From Atriophallophorus winterbourni (taxonomy: Eukaryota; Platyhelminthes; Trematoda; Plagiorchiida; Microphallidae), in contig JACCGJ010000232.1 in NCBI GenBank assembly GCA_013407085.1, forward strand, positions 22,507 to 86,506: DNA of 64,000 nt, given 5' to 3'. Each line of letters opens with the position of its first letter. Positions within the stretch are counted from its first letter, which is position 1. Both the position numbers and the translations under genes were made by a program. Shown piece after piece: positions 1 through 11,935 of the stretch. The notes under the pieces were generated by a model. The model was given only the letters and a program-made list of their open reading frames with translations. It was not told the origin of the DNA and did no database searches.

Positions 1-1
1 G

Positions 2-112
2 GTACGCAAATTTAATCACATATCCCTGGAGATTGCTGGAAAAAGCATCACCAAGCTGGTCGCTACACAGCTGAATAGACACGATTTCTATACCTTTTTC
101 CGGGGTGAATAG
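2..112 (+). pseudogene. 3' end of an unidentified ORF, copy 1
   Basis: This is the counterpart of the last 36 codons of the ORF at 21890-22306. It stays open and ends at the same TAG. Compared with the other copy there are six substitutions and all six change the amino acid. That is the opposite of what is seen in exon 1 and suggests the frame is not under protein constraint. No family is recognised. Confidence 0.35.
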
Positions 113-2472
113 TCAGCGTCCCTCTTATGATCTGACTGTACTTTCATTTGATGCATTGGAGATGGTGGTCTTAAATGAATAGAATTGCTACGACATCAGC
201 GTATTTGGAACTACCACCTTTATGTCCCATACCCTTGAAATTCGGTTGCTTTTATGTATCATTTGCCAAGAAGCTGAATTTCATGTAATTAATAATACCA
301 GGTAAATTGGGTCATTTATTGAGATCTCATGGAATAAATAACAAGTAAATAAAATTTTTATCAAGTTCTTTAAGCTCGTCTGAAAACAGGCAACTAATTT
401 GCACGAAAACTAATGATGAAAATTCAATAGAGTGATTTTAAGACTTTTTAAAACTTTCTTTCATTTTTTGTGGGTTTTTTAAATTTCACTCACAATTAAA
501 TGAGAAATGTCTAATTTCGAACTATCGAGTAGACGCTTAAGTCATTTATGCTTCCAACTAATCAAGCTAGAATGAATCGTGCATCAACGAGGTGTTTGAT
601 GATCGCTTGCATGCCATCATCCAGAGGTCCACTTCGGTGCACACCCACAAAGTTTTATCACTGTGTGCCTACGCGCATGACTTGGACACACACCGTTCTG
701 TGAGCGTAATCGGTCAGCATTGTAGTTCATTATGAAACCTGAACCATCCTGTTCCGGTAAGTGAGATATCGATCATTGATGAGCTTATTTCACGTTATCC
801 TGTTTTAAAATATATCTCATTAATTTCAACTTTATTTTTAAATTAATTATAAACTAGCTGGTCAAAACAGAATGTTTTGTATTAGTTGCGTGAACCTGCA
901 AATCCTCCAATCTCCAATGAATTTTTGAAGAATTACTTATTGAAAAGCATTTAGATTTTACCAATGACAACGCATGCGTGTAGTGAATACGTTTAAATTT
1001 GATAATATTTTCAGGTGGGCGAATAGGTATAATTTGTAAATTGGGTTATATGGTACATTGCATTACTCCACAGTAAAGATTACTTACACGGAACATTCAG
1101 GTTGAAATTTTCTGAAGTCATTTTTGGTATATCACATTTGGTTTGGAAAAAAACATGTTATTGATATAAGTAATAAACTGTGCTGCAGGAGAACAATGAT
1201 TGGGCTAGCGTCTTTGATTTAGGATTGACATGTAAGTTGAACTAAGCATTAAATACATAATACTTAGTGCTGTGAACAATTCAAATGTGTATGTTCTACT
1301 ACATATCAGCTTCAAGCTGCTTATTCGTTTACCATTCGCAGACGTTTTCATTCAGAGGAATCAATCGCATAAAACCGGAACATGAATTTAATCATTCGAT
1401 GTGCTTTCCATGGTTGCTTGCTAACGCGATAATAATGAAATGCCCGAACTGAGATCCATGCAGGGCCCTTTGACTGAGATGGCCGACCTATATGAGATCG
1501 GTGTCAGAACGATATTCGCTGGCATTTATAATAAACAGCATAAGTTGCGTGCTCCGTTCATTTTCGAAAGTCACCAGTCTATGTAGCACGGTGGGTCACA
1601 GAGAATCGCAAATCATTACACAATTTACGATCTAGTCTGGCACGCGGAACGCTGACTGAGAACATGATGGTGAAGAATACAAAATCAGTATTCGGTTTCC
1701 ATAGAGTATGATAGAGCAGTAAAATGTATTAATCCAATGCTTAGAACTGTTGTTAACGTAGTATTAGACGGAGTGCCACACATACTTAAAAATGTTAAGT
1801 GTTCTTAGCCATTTTAATTATGCATTTTTATGAATTTCGATTGCTGCTTGCATCCCCATTCTAACATGACCAAACCGTCTCTTAATCTTAAGGAGAAGAC
1901 ATGTTTTTATTTATCTAGAGTATAAATATTGTAAAATTGGTGAACAAGGAACTAATTTGAAGCCAGTGTTAATTACTTTTCATAAAATGAATCACCACGT
2001 TCTAAAACAGAAACACGAAGTGATTCTTTATGAAGTGGAGGTATGCTAGAAATGTACAATGTTCTACTGTTGCTTGTGTACCTTATACTAACACCTCACA
2101 ATCTTGAATGGCATCAATTGCAATCGATTAGCTTTAATGCACAATGGGCTAGGCCGAACAAGCCCAGCGTATACCTACGTGAGCTGGCAACCCTGAGTTC
2201 ATCATAGGTTGTTTTGTGGTGATCATATCTTAGATAAGCAATCGAGTGTCACTTAACAATGTAACCACTATTTTTATAAATAGTGTCATTTTTTGCATCG
2301 AAACATAAAATTAAGCATGGATTCAACTGACTCAAATCACATTGATTGATTGATCGATGTGTATTTATGATTATATTGACATAATATACTGTATTTATAA
2401 CAAAATCGTTGCTGTTTTTGAACAAATTCTCCAAAACACCCTTCAAAATTGTTGCTTTCTAATGCCACAGTT
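113..2472. other. Non-coding sequence upstream of exon 1 (copy 1)
   Basis: AT-rich DNA matching 22307-24670. I see no convincing exon, RNA gene or transposon protein remnant. Short ORFs on the minus strand at 2249-2546 overlap exon 1 and are shadows. Any upstream non-coding exon or promoter of SLC9B could lie here but cannot be recognised by eye. Confidence 0.6.
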
Positions 2473-2956
2473 ATGCAGACAGACGGAAGCCCTGAACATC
2501 GCGCAGAGCTCAGGACACAAAGCCACATGAATGCCGTTAACTTCACACGAATAAGAAGCTCCCACTTACAAACCGAAACGAGAAATACATCGTGGCGGAA
2601 TTGTCATAAATCCTGCATGAAATGCCTGCGTGAAACCCACGCACCAAAATGGATGACAAGGATTTTGATCCCTACTTACAAATATTTGGCCCAACCTCTC
2701 ACGGCTTTACTGCTCTTGCTTGCATTGTTCATGGTCTCATACTCACTGAAACCAAGCGTCGCCAAACTGCCTGAATGCCGTCGAATCATGGTTCCGGTAT
2801 CTGCCGAGTCAAACGATTCACTTTATAAACAAGGTCAAAATTATGAAGAGGCCATCGAATGCAAGAAGGGAGAGGCTATTAGCCTTTTATTATTTTACGG
2901 CGTTGGCTACTTTCTTGGGGAATTAACGGAGGTTTTAAGGTTGCCTGGATTGCTCG
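2473..2956 (+). CDS. SLC9B: SLC9B-type Na+/H+ exchanger, exon 1, copy 1
   Basis: This second copy of the first coding exon encodes the same 161 residues plus one base as 24671-25154. The four base differences are all silent. It has the same in-frame ATG, a hydrophobic segment at residues 71-92, a second at about 134-152, the ending RLPGLLG, and a GTAAGT donor at 2957. Nothing for it to splice to lies before the N gap at 3769. It is either the other allele of the same exon misplaced by the assembler, or the exon of a tandem gene copy whose remainder is missing. The first is more likely. Confidence 0.85.
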
Positions 2957-3768
2957 GTAAGTATCTCATGATGTTATCATAAATAGTATATCACTCAAGT
3001 AAATGCCTCAGTTTCATTTTATTACAAAGATGTTAAAATTTTACAGTTTGGTATGTAGAAATTGAGTGGTATCTGCTGTATGTGGGGGAAAGATTTTTCT
3101 TACATGTGATACAATCTATTTGAACACATAAAAATTGAATAATGCTTTAAATCTAAAGAAACTATTCTGGGTTTAATGATGGCGTGGCCCAGTGGATACG
3201 GATGATTCAATCCACATGAAATTTATCGTGTGATGAAATAAAAGTTGTTAGACCAGGCTGATCATTCGATTGGGAAAATTGTAAGTAAAGTTAGGATTGC
3301 TTTATCGAACAACGGACGGACGAACTAAAATTTAGCCCACGGTAACTTTCAACGATTTCCAGAGAAAATCTTTGTCAGTAGTTCTGAAAGCGATTGGAAA
3401 AATAAGCCTGTGGTTTGAAAAGAAGTTACCGGTGCCGGAACATTCAATAGCCTATGCCCAGTGGGTGCAAGTATTATTATGCCCTTCTACCGGAATAAAT
3501 GTTTCCACTTAAATGTCATTTTCCAATCGGGATTCATTCGGTGTTTCGGCAAAATCGCTTCATCAACTAAATTAGCTGAACAGTATGCTGGTTTTAAACC
3601 ATGCCCGTAAAGTGAATAGTCGGTCGTTAGTTATTCCTAGCCATATGATGAAAGCACTCATGAATGACCGTATACATGTGTTTCTCACTTCCCACGTACA
3701 AAACGTTTCGAATCTTACAAATATTTCTTGCTCATAATTACATTATCACTACTTGTTCGGCTTCGTAT
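2957..3768. other. Start of intron 1 (copy 1)
   Basis: Begins with the donor GTAAGT and matches 25155-25908. No coding signal. Near 3183 there is a match to a pol III A-box (TGGCCCAGTGG), but no well-spaced B-box follows and the second copy has lost the match, so it is not called a tRNA or SINE. Confidence 0.6.
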
Positions 3769-4768
3769 NNNNNNNNNNNNNNNNNNNNNNNNNNNNNNNN
3801 NNNNNNNNNNNNNNNNNNNNNNNNNNNNNNNNNNNNNNNNNNNNNNNNNNNNNNNNNNNNNNNNNNNNNNNNNNNNNNNNNNNNNNNNNNNNNNNNNNNN
3901 NNNNNNNNNNNNNNNNNNNNNNNNNNNNNNNNNNNNNNNNNNNNNNNNNNNNNNNNNNNNNNNNNNNNNNNNNNNNNNNNNNNNNNNNNNNNNNNNNNNN
4001 NNNNNNNNNNNNNNNNNNNNNNNNNNNNNNNNNNNNNNNNNNNNNNNNNNNNNNNNNNNNNNNNNNNNNNNNNNNNNNNNNNNNNNNNNNNNNNNNNNNN
4101 NNNNNNNNNNNNNNNNNNNNNNNNNNNNNNNNNNNNNNNNNNNNNNNNNNNNNNNNNNNNNNNNNNNNNNNNNNNNNNNNNNNNNNNNNNNNNNNNNNNN
4201 NNNNNNNNNNNNNNNNNNNNNNNNNNNNNNNNNNNNNNNNNNNNNNNNNNNNNNNNNNNNNNNNNNNNNNNNNNNNNNNNNNNNNNNNNNNNNNNNNNNN
4301 NNNNNNNNNNNNNNNNNNNNNNNNNNNNNNNNNNNNNNNNNNNNNNNNNNNNNNNNNNNNNNNNNNNNNNNNNNNNNNNNNNNNNNNNNNNNNNNNNNNN
4401 NNNNNNNNNNNNNNNNNNNNNNNNNNNNNNNNNNNNNNNNNNNNNNNNNNNNNNNNNNNNNNNNNNNNNNNNNNNNNNNNNNNNNNNNNNNNNNNNNNNN
4501 NNNNNNNNNNNNNNNNNNNNNNNNNNNNNNNNNNNNNNNNNNNNNNNNNNNNNNNNNNNNNNNNNNNNNNNNNNNNNNNNNNNNNNNNNNNNNNNNNNNN
4601 NNNNNNNNNNNNNNNNNNNNNNNNNNNNNNNNNNNNNNNNNNNNNNNNNNNNNNNNNNNNNNNNNNNNNNNNNNNNNNNNNNNNNNNNNNNNNNNNNNNN
4701 NNNNNNNNNNNNNNNNNNNNNNNNNNNNNNNNNNNNNNNNNNNNNNNNNNNNNNNNNNNNNNNNNNNN
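3769..4768. other. Assembly gap of exactly 1000 N
   Basis: A run of 1000 undetermined bases, a round number typical of a scaffold join. The duplicated segment ends at its left edge. Long ORFs spanning it are artefacts of translating N. Confidence 0.99.
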
Positions 4769-4770
4769 CT

Positions 4771-5091
4771 CGGTCGAAGCACCCGAGGGAGGTGCTACTT
4801 AAGGCAGTAGTATCTGGTTCAACAACCTCGTGCATGGATGTTACGGACCGTTGACTGAGAATTGAGGCCGACTCTATCGAAGAGCAACAACTAGATAAAT
4901 TTGCTTGGCTCCCATCTTCATTTTCGATAAGCCAGTCAACGTCGTCTAATCCTGACAGCCAGACTCGTAGCGATGAGCTATTCGGTAAGATCGTAACGGA
5001 TTCACTATCGCTTCGGTTTGCATCAGGCTTACGGATAGCAGATGTCTTTAATGCTAGGTTTCTCCTATTTGGAGTGAAAGAGTTTTGTTCA
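4771..5091 (+). pseudogene. Coding-like remnant, family unknown
   Basis: One plus-strand frame reads through from the gap edge to the TGA at about 5090, broken only by a single TGA near 4852. The stretch is richer in G and C than its surroundings and the peptide looks protein-like (for example EEQQLDKFAWLPSSFSI). It stops against the short-unit repeat that ends the minus-strand LINE at 5092. It might be the end of a retrotransposon ORF1 or a host exon cut by the gap. I do not recognise it. Confidence 0.35.
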
Positions 5092-5127
5092 AGTTGAAGT
5101 TCAAGTTCAGTTCAGTTCAGTTCAGTT
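5092..5127 (-). repeat. Short-unit tail of a LINE (AGTTC repeats)
   Basis: Imperfect tandem repeats of a 5-base unit on the plus strand, lying exactly at the 3' side of a minus-strand CR1-like fragment. CR1-like elements end in short tandem repeats rather than poly(A), so this is read as the element's 3' terminus. Confidence 0.6.
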
Positions 5128-5340
5128 GCACAGGGCAGTGAGTGGCTAGAGAGCTAAAGAAACCGTTTACGATAACGCAGCTCAAACCCTTCAAGATCTT
5201 AAAGGTTTCAATTATGTTACCTCTCAAATGACGGCGCGCAAATAAAAAAATATTTAGGCAGCAAAACTTTCCTCTAGTTGTGAAAGGTGCCCTCTCATAA
5301 TATTCCACCTGATTTCTACACTGGGTAGTGATTCGTCTGG
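5128..5340 (-). pseudogene. CR1-like LINE, C-terminal fragment
   Basis: Minus-strand translation contains LNIFLFARRHLRGNIIETFK, matching the C-terminal block (LNLFD..RRLRGDLI..) of CR1-like reverse transcriptases elsewhere in this window. Together with the adjoining tail repeat it marks the 3' end of an element. Truncated, and not functional. Confidence 0.65.
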
Positions 5341-5660
5341 TTCCTAACGTAGATTCAGTGCTTGAGTTTGTAGTTGGACGATGTCCATTCGACTAAAGTT
5401 GCAGGACATTTTCATTTGGTGACTAGGGTGCACTGAATTGCAATAAACAAGAATTACGGCGTGGTCGCTCTTACCTAGTGGCGAAAGGTATCTCATCCCA
5501 TAAATATCTCTTTCATGAGACGATAGAACGAAATCTAAAGTGGACGGAGTGTGTCCTGACTTAAACATTATAGGTTCTCTGACATGCTGATAAAAGGCCT
5601 TGGCATGAAGAAAGTCCAGATATTGCGACTCAGCTGACTCTGATGAAGAAATTTCGGTAC
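5341..5660 (-). pseudogene. LINE endonuclease-domain fragment
   Basis: Minus-strand peptide at 5344-5568 includes STLDFVLSSHERDI and LSPLGKSDHAVIL. These match the end of the APE-type endonuclease of CR1-like LINEs (compare VLDLVLTSEE and LGLSDHSVL at 63201-63944). Endonuclease and 3'-end pieces lie side by side here, so several insertions or rearrangements have been stacked. Confidence 0.65.
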
Positions 5661-6960
5661 GTTAATTGATGCCTTCAAGATCTTAAAGCTTTTAATTATG
5701 CTGCCTCTCAAACGACAGCGCGTGAGTGAAAAATATCTAGGGACTTCAGGCGTGCAGCGTAAGATTTCCCTAGCTGACCATCAATCATGCAAGTTGCGAG
5801 ATGCTGCACGCTTTTGAGTCAAATGATGTAGTTCTTGTTATAAGAGCACCCCATCTGGACACAATATTCTAAATGCGGCCGAACTAATGCCTTGTAAAGT
5901 GGCCGAAATACATCGAGTCTTCTCAACCGAAAAAGCACTTTGCGAGCAAGTTGAGCTGCAGCGAAGCATTGGTTCTCCCATTTGAAGTCAGTCCTAACCA
6001 GTAATTCCAAATCCTTAACACACTGTGTAGCGTTACCTCTAAGAGAATTTCCCGACCTGGACTGAATTCTTATTAGCCAATGGTGAGAAGAATTGGCTCT
6101 TATTAAGATTCAGTGGAAGGTCCCACCGGTATGACCAGTTCAAGGTGGTACATCAGGGTATTTCCATCCGTTTTCCGATTAACTTAACATCATTCGCGAA
6201 AATAAAGCATGAACACTTCAATGAAGACGACAATTCATCCATGAAAATCAGCAATAGAAGAGGACCCAGTATCGACCATTGGGGTACCCCGATGACCACG
6301 TCGGTTTGGTTTGACAGCGTTGATTTTACCTGAACGCGGAATGTCCTACCTGTAAGAAATGCTTTTATCCAAGCAAGTAGACTACCCTTTATACCTTTTG
6401 CTGCGAACTTAATCTCTAGAAGGCGGGATTTACGGAATCAAACGCCTTGCTGAAGGTTAGGTATAGCGCCTCGACTGCTTCCCTTCATCCATCATTTTAG
6501 TGGCGGTATTGTAGAATCTAAGAAGATCAGGCGGGCAGGATCTACCCATAAGAAATCCATGTTGAGTTACACTCAGTGGAGAATGCTGACAAAGATGCTG
6601 ACAGATTTTCTCATCAGTAGTTTTTCAAATACTTTTGTGACGATGCTAGTCAGGCTGACAGGTCGATAGTTTCCAAGCGTGGACCTACAACCAAATTGGT
6701 GTATTGGTACTATTATGACTTTTTTCCTCACACTGGGAACTACTCTCAGGTTCAAGCATGAATTGAAGATCTCACATAAATATTCTGAAGCATACCCAAA
6801 CCCTGAATGTCCTACCTGTAAGGAATGCATATATCCGAGCAATTGGATTACCCATAGGACTTTTGCTGCAAGCCTAATCTCTAGAATGCGGTGCTTTACG
6901 GAAGCAAAAGCCTTGCTGAAATCTGGGTAGATGGCTTCATTCGGGAATTGTGATAAACTG
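5661..6960 (-). pseudogene. CR1-like LINE, reverse transcriptase remnant
   Basis: Reading the minus strand from 6960 downward gives RT motifs in order: NYRPVSLTSIVTKVFEKLL (6573-6842), GVPQWSILGPLLLLIF (about 6290), FANDVKL where FADDVKL is expected (about 6200), RPHLEYCVQ (about 5870) and RLRGSIIKSFKILK (about 5700). The catalytic Asp pair is damaged, and frameshifts and stops are frequent. The block near 6361 recurs near 6805, so part of the element is duplicated internally. Confidence 0.75.
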
Positions 6961-7174
6961 ATACTTTAACATTTTGGCGCATCCTGCACATTGGATTTCA
7001 TATCTTCAACTATTCTGTCTGGATTTATCTCAATATCGTTGTACTTCACTGGAACTTTCTTTGGACAATGGCTGTTATGGTCTCTTACTGAGTTCATCCA
7101 GTCTGTCTTGTATTTTGTGTAGCGCAGACTTTATTTTGGTTTAATACAATTTCAATTTAGTTGGCACACGACAG

Positions 7175-7350
7175 TAAATTACTGATAAGTCGATCGAGCG
7201 TCAAAAATGTTTGTCGTCAGAAAGCTTCTCAGAAGTGCTCAGCACGGCTGAAATTATTTTTTTGTTCTTTGGTAGAATGGTCGTGTGCGACTGGCGATGA
7301 TAGGTCAGGGTTCATCCAGACCTGGTCAGTAAATTTAAATGGATCATATA
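7175..7350 (+). repeat. Dispersed repeat family A, copy 1
   Basis: Shares blocks with 11936-12060 (GAGCGTCAAA, TTCAGAAG, TTTTGTT) and with 9938-10025 (TTCTTTGGTAG, CAGGGTT.ATCCAGACC). No protein or tRNA similarity is seen. Unclassified. Confidence 0.5.
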
Positions 7351-9937
7351 AGCAACTATTACCAGTTAAACTATCTGATTTACGATTCACAGATGCTTGT
7401 TGGCGCTTCCTGACATTTTTAGCTCCGATGTGTCTATAGGTCTTCGGTTTAAAAAGTGAACTGGCCTTTTTCGAGTAAAGAATACTGCCTAAGGTTCAGC
7501 GAAATAATGTTCAAACCTGGGACTTAAAGAAACAGAACACTTCTGAGCGTAAAATAACTGTTTAGAATACGTTCGAGGATTAGGGTTAGCAGTAGCTTGT
7601 TTTCAGTAACAGGTCAAACTATATGGAGCAGGTAAGAACAGCGTGCTTAACATACTGTGTAGTTGCTTATTGTAATTCTGTTCATGATTCATGCGGATAC
7701 TTTCAAGTAAATCCACACGATGTAGTTAAAAATCATTGCACAGTGAAGTAAAAATACTTGAAGGGGTTTTGCAAATCTAATACACCCCGCGAGAATAAAT
7801 ATTGTATCGACTAATTTTGTTGAAGGATGAAAATAAGAAAATCGCTCCATTGAATATCCCTCTTTACTCTAGATCCATAAATCGTGAATCAAAAAACTAT
7901 CATGGGTTTATTCATTCAAACTATCTAATATTGTAAATTAAAAAATCTTCTACGTATTATAAAACTCCATGTATTAACTAAGAATAAGTCTAAGCAACCA
8001 GCCCACTTTATAAAATTATTACACTAAGTAGTATATGCTGAACTTTGGTTGACATGATGGGAATCTGCATGAAATCAGCGGAAAACCTTGAGACAGCCAT
8101 CGCTTGCGAACATATATTCGACCATCTATAAATGCATGATAACAATTTCAAACAACGTTTATAAACTTTTGAACTATGGCATAATTATAACCGAAACAAT
8201 ACGGTGGTTGTTGAAAGTACGTGCGTTCAGAGTAGTTCAATACAACCAATAGTTGCCCCGTTCTGAATAATCCTCAAGTCACAATGAAACACGAACTCTA
8301 GTGGATGTGATTTAAGGCATGCCATAGAAAAATAATCAGATTTACAGAAAATCCATTGCTAAAAATATAGACGATGGATAAATTCCTCAGAGACATGGGA
8401 AACGAATTTGTTCCAAGAAACCTGGAAGTAACAACGCAGATATTGAAAATAAAGAAAAATCTCGAGAAAATGTTACAGAATCGAGAGATCCTCATAAGAC
8501 CTGTACGAAGAAAATGCAATTTTGAAATAAAAATGTTTGTTCGGAGATTTAGCCTAATTTTCAAACGATGTTAAACGCATATATATTATTAAGCAGATCA
8601 ATCGATCAATGATTTACAATGTTCACGTCTAAAACTATAATGAAATGAACCAATATAAAATGAGCAATGTAGAACCGGATCAGCATATCCGATATGGTGA
8701 TCAATGAAAAATTTTCGTCGTTAAAAATGTCTTCATTTGTGACCAATTAAGTTGAATGAGTTCTTAATTCATTAAGTACAAATCACTTTTCGGCGTAGAA
8801 TTCTTACCATCAATCTAATATTATTTCCATTTACACATATGTAGATGGTTTTTGATAGTGTATAATTCCAGTCGCTTTTGAGGCTTATTCTTAGTTCAGC
8901 GGGGTTGCATTCAGTTCCGCTCCGACTTAGTTTTATTTCGTGTAGGAAAAAGAATTTAAATGCGATTCCGGTCAAATACTATTCCAAACTAATTTCATTA
9001 CCTAATGGCTAAATTTATCTAAACCCCAATTTAACGTTGCAAAAATTTATATTGTTATTATTTTTCTTAGATATCACAGTGAACACGAACGGGGAATATA
9101 CAAGCATAGCCTATTATGTAGGAATCCATAATACACTTCTTCATTATTTATGTATTGAACACTTCCTAAAAACTAGTCTCGGTTTGTTCGTTCCGCAGCA
9201 TAGCAAATAGAACGCAACTTCCATTTTGTTATAAAAAACAAAGGAAACGGTCAGAATATATGTTTGAAATACACAAAATTTGTATCGTGAATGCTTTTCG
9301 TTTGAGTTGAAATTGACTGCAGTTAATTCTCTTTTAAACTATTAGACACGCAACATGCATTAACTCTGTTTACCAATAGGTGATGGGAACACTCCCATTT
9401 ACTATTCACAGGTACAAACATCTTTGCTTCCTGGAGATAAACCTGGTGTAGGCGGGTGTTATCAAGCACAAATCAGACAGATTTTTGGCACTCGTTTCAA
9501 CTTGGTTGAATATCGCCCCGTGATAACGTAACAAAGATTATATTTTTGTAATTCGCTATAATTGGTAGTAAACGAGATGATTATTGATACATTTGACATG
9601 CTTTGTAGCGGTAAGTGTAGAAAAAAAGATGAACACAACATTATTAATCAATGGGAACTGCTTTGAGCAGTGTTTTGAAATGAAAACGTGAGCAACGAAA
9701 TTTCAAGACGAACGAGCAGCCATCACAACAAAAGGAAGCCCACGAAATGTTTGCATGAAATAGCAGCCGATCCATATACAATAAAAAAATGAATTAGTGT
9801 TCGCAGCGCAGATCACAACTTTGCCATTAAATTTTAATTTATTTACTGCAGTTCACTTGTCCCAGGACTTTAAATGGTTGATATACCAATCGAAAATCCA
9901 TAAGTGCTGTTGTTAAAAAGCTCCCAATGTGCGTATA

Positions 9938-10025
9938 CCACTGCTAAATTTGGTTTATGTTCTTCGGTAGCATCGTCGTATAAGACAGGGGATGGTATGC
10001 CAGGGTTATCCAGACCATCCTCAGA
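9938..10025 (+). repeat. Dispersed repeat family A, copy 2 (partial)
   Basis: Matches the second half of the copy at 7175-7350: TTCTTCGGTAGCATCGTCG, then CAGGGTTATCCAGACC. Partial. Confidence 0.45.
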
Positions 10026-10261
10026 TAGACGGGTTTTTGTAATATGGACTAGAAAATAAAGGAAAGGGTTCCTGTTTATCAAAGAGTTGAATGGATGACT
10101 CGAGAAAAAATTGTGCGTACATTTGGAATGTGATATTTCATAATTGCGGTTTTTCTAGCAGTTTCGTTGTGTTTTTAATAGTAGTAAAAAGCTTACAATA
10201 TTAAATATGTAAAACATTTTCATGCCATATTTATCGATAGCCAACCCAAAATATCCGTTTG

Positions 10262-10640
10262 AAAGTCAGGTACACGCTCATGCTACGAAATATAGAAACG
10301 GCTTTTGAACGCGCCTACCTGTTATGCATGGTGATAGTCTTCAGAAAGCGTTGGAGGTCGGAGTACCTACCACTGCTACCGACGAGAAAGAAGTGGATAA
10401 ATCGTAAACGGAATTTCCGGGTTACGGATATAGTACTAGTGAACATAGTTGAGGGCCAAGAACATACTTGGCCACTAAATATTGTTGCCGATATTCGCGT
10501 GAGCGAAGATAATCTAGACTAGATAATCTAGTTCTCACCAAAATGGTTTAGCCACCCGTGATATACGAAAAATTTGTCTGCTGAAAGAACCTCAAGGATA
10601 CGAAAGGATCGGAGGATGGCGAGGCGGCGCAAAAAGTGCA
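10262..10640 (+). pseudogene. BEL/Pao LTR retrotransposon, integrase C-terminal remnant
   Basis: The peptide at 10259-10522 contains FRKRWRSEYLPLLPTRKKW followed by FRVTDIVLV and WPLNIVADI. This is the signature of the C-terminal domain after the integrase of BEL/Pao elements (F.KRW..EYLPLLQ.R.KW, then ..GD.VLV, then WPL..V). In a shifted frame about 30 codons downstream a PPVIYEKFVC-like piece resembles the usual YTRPVTKICLLE ending. No upstream RT or protease is found and no LTR pair was recognised. An old fragment. Confidence 0.75.
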
Positions 10641-11440
10641 AGCTCAAACCTAATGAAGGGCCTGGAGCAAAGCTTGAGGACGTGGTAAGTCTACGTTCGG
10701 CTAACATTTTCGGTTTAAAAACCGCAGATGTCCAGTGATAGCAATGTGGCGTGCGACTGGCCACTCAATAAATTCACTTCCCGTTGTGACTTTTGCGTTT
10801 AATAGGAGCAGGAGTAGTTGGATGAAGGGGCGGAAACAATCAGTTAGTATCATCCCTTACTCAGCTTTAGAAGAAATTTGGCTGGCGGTTTAAATGACGT
10901 AATTTTTGTGTCAAATTCCCTCCTATTATCTACTTCAACAATTTGATTCTTTATAATTTTGTATTTTTCTTTATCCTCCATTGTTTTATGTACACATTTC
11001 CGTTATTGTCCTATCCACTTATACATTACATTTTTTATTGTAATAAGTCATATTAATTGATGGCCATGAAAATCCACATATTTTGCCTGTTGTTTTTGAA
11101 GAAAACAAGCAAATTGTTATTCATTGTATTGTTTATCTTCTCGGGATTGGCTAGGTTAATTGCTTGTTGTTTGGAACATTTGAGCACTTTTGTCTCACAT
11201 CATATGTACAACAAGCTACAGTTGATGTTTGCCCATTGATGTTTTCTATTAATCCTGTAAACTTCAATGTAGTTTAACCGAATCGTCGTTTAGATTTTGG
11301 AAAACAAAGAAACGGGTTGTCTACTTGTTAAAAAAAAGTCTCTAGTCGACACACTCGCCACTCAGACAACGGTGCGCAAATGTGATGAAACCTAAATTAA
11401 TTGAACATTCAATTTACCGAATCTGAGAAGCAGTATCATT
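10641..11440. other. No gene found
   Basis: AT-rich DNA downstream of the BEL/Pao remnant. It may include part of that element's LTR, but no second copy is present to prove it. The 60-codon ORF at 11057-11239 is hydrophobic by composition only. Confidence 0.45.
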
Positions 11441-11650
11441 CACCCAGAACACACCCTCGAACGCGCATTCAGTGATTTTTTGGACGATATTCTTCTTCAT
11501 AACCACATTGCTTGTAATACCAGATACCGCGGAATCCATATGCCTTCACTCTTGGATCTCGTTCTGACAAGACGAAATTGCTATCGGTGCTTACGAAAGT
11601 CCACTGAGACTAAGCGATCGTCGTAATCCAGTTTGACTATCTGCCAACCG
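11441..11650 (+). pseudogene. CR1-like LINE, endonuclease C-terminal fragment
   Basis: A plus-strand frame reads HPEHTLERAFSDFLDDIL and then GIHMPSLLDLVLTRR. It aligns with HSPQTLEYRFREVLDSVP and SDHPSVLDLVLTSEE in the element at 63201-63944. The fragment ends before the SDH motif. No RT part is attached. Confidence 0.7.
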
Positions 11651-11814
11651 AAAATCAGCAAAGTGCATAGGTTTTGGGAATGGTTAATATCTAAACACAA
11701 GAATTCAATTGAAGTGAGCTCTAAATTTGTCCCCAGGAACTCAAGAAATAAACATCAAATGTAAATTAAGAAGATAAATTCGTAAGTGGTTAACGGTACG
11801 AAACATTGCGTGGA

Positions 11815-11873
11815 GACACCATCGGCAAAACCCATCATCAGAGAGATTCAATTTTCTCCTGACCGATGGTGTC
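11815..11873. repeat. Long inverted repeat (hairpin)
   Basis: GACACCATCGG at 11815-11825 is perfectly complementary to CCGATGGTGTC at 11863-11873. The 37-base loop contains a further weaker pairing, TCAGAGAGA against TTTCTCCTGA. Role unknown. Confidence 0.7.
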
Positions 11874-11935
11874 GGTCAAGGTTTCCCTCGACTAACCATT
11901 TTCAGCTTCCGTCAGTTCAATAGGCACAGGACTGT

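Larger units (their letters stand above)
1..3768 (+). repeat. Segment copy 1, duplicate of 22195-25908
   Basis: Base 1 aligns with 22195, and the match runs without a break to base 3768, the last base before the N gap. Its partner ends at 25908. The two copies differ by scattered substitutions and several indels: about 18 bases extra in copy 2 near 23120, about 16 extra in copy 1 near 1465, and about 42 extra in copy 1 near 3645. The segment carries the end of a short ORF, the sequence before exon 1, SLC9B exon 1 and the start of intron 1. Homology already exists at base 1, so the duplication must continue upstream of the window. Ending exactly at a gap suggests two haplotypes placed in series. 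Confidence 0.95.
6961..10261. other. No gene found; repeat family A copies
   Basis: AT-rich DNA with only short unrelated ORFs. A 66-codon plus-strand ORF at 8374-8574 shows no recognisable family. Two copies of dispersed repeat family A lie at about 7175-7350 and 9938-10025. Confidence 0.5.

Noticed and set aside
3183..3275. tRNA-like or SINE promoter (TGGCCCAGTGG, later ATTCGATTGG)
   Set aside because: Box spacing is wrong for a tRNA, no cloverleaf can be drawn, and the second segment copy has lost the A-box match.
3664..4854. Very long ORFs (350-396 codons) across the gap on both strands
   Set aside because: They are translations of N and contain no sequence evidence.
8374..8574. 66-codon ORF rich in Lys/Arg/Asn as a small gene
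   Set aside because: Composition only; it also overlaps an equally long ORF on the other strand.
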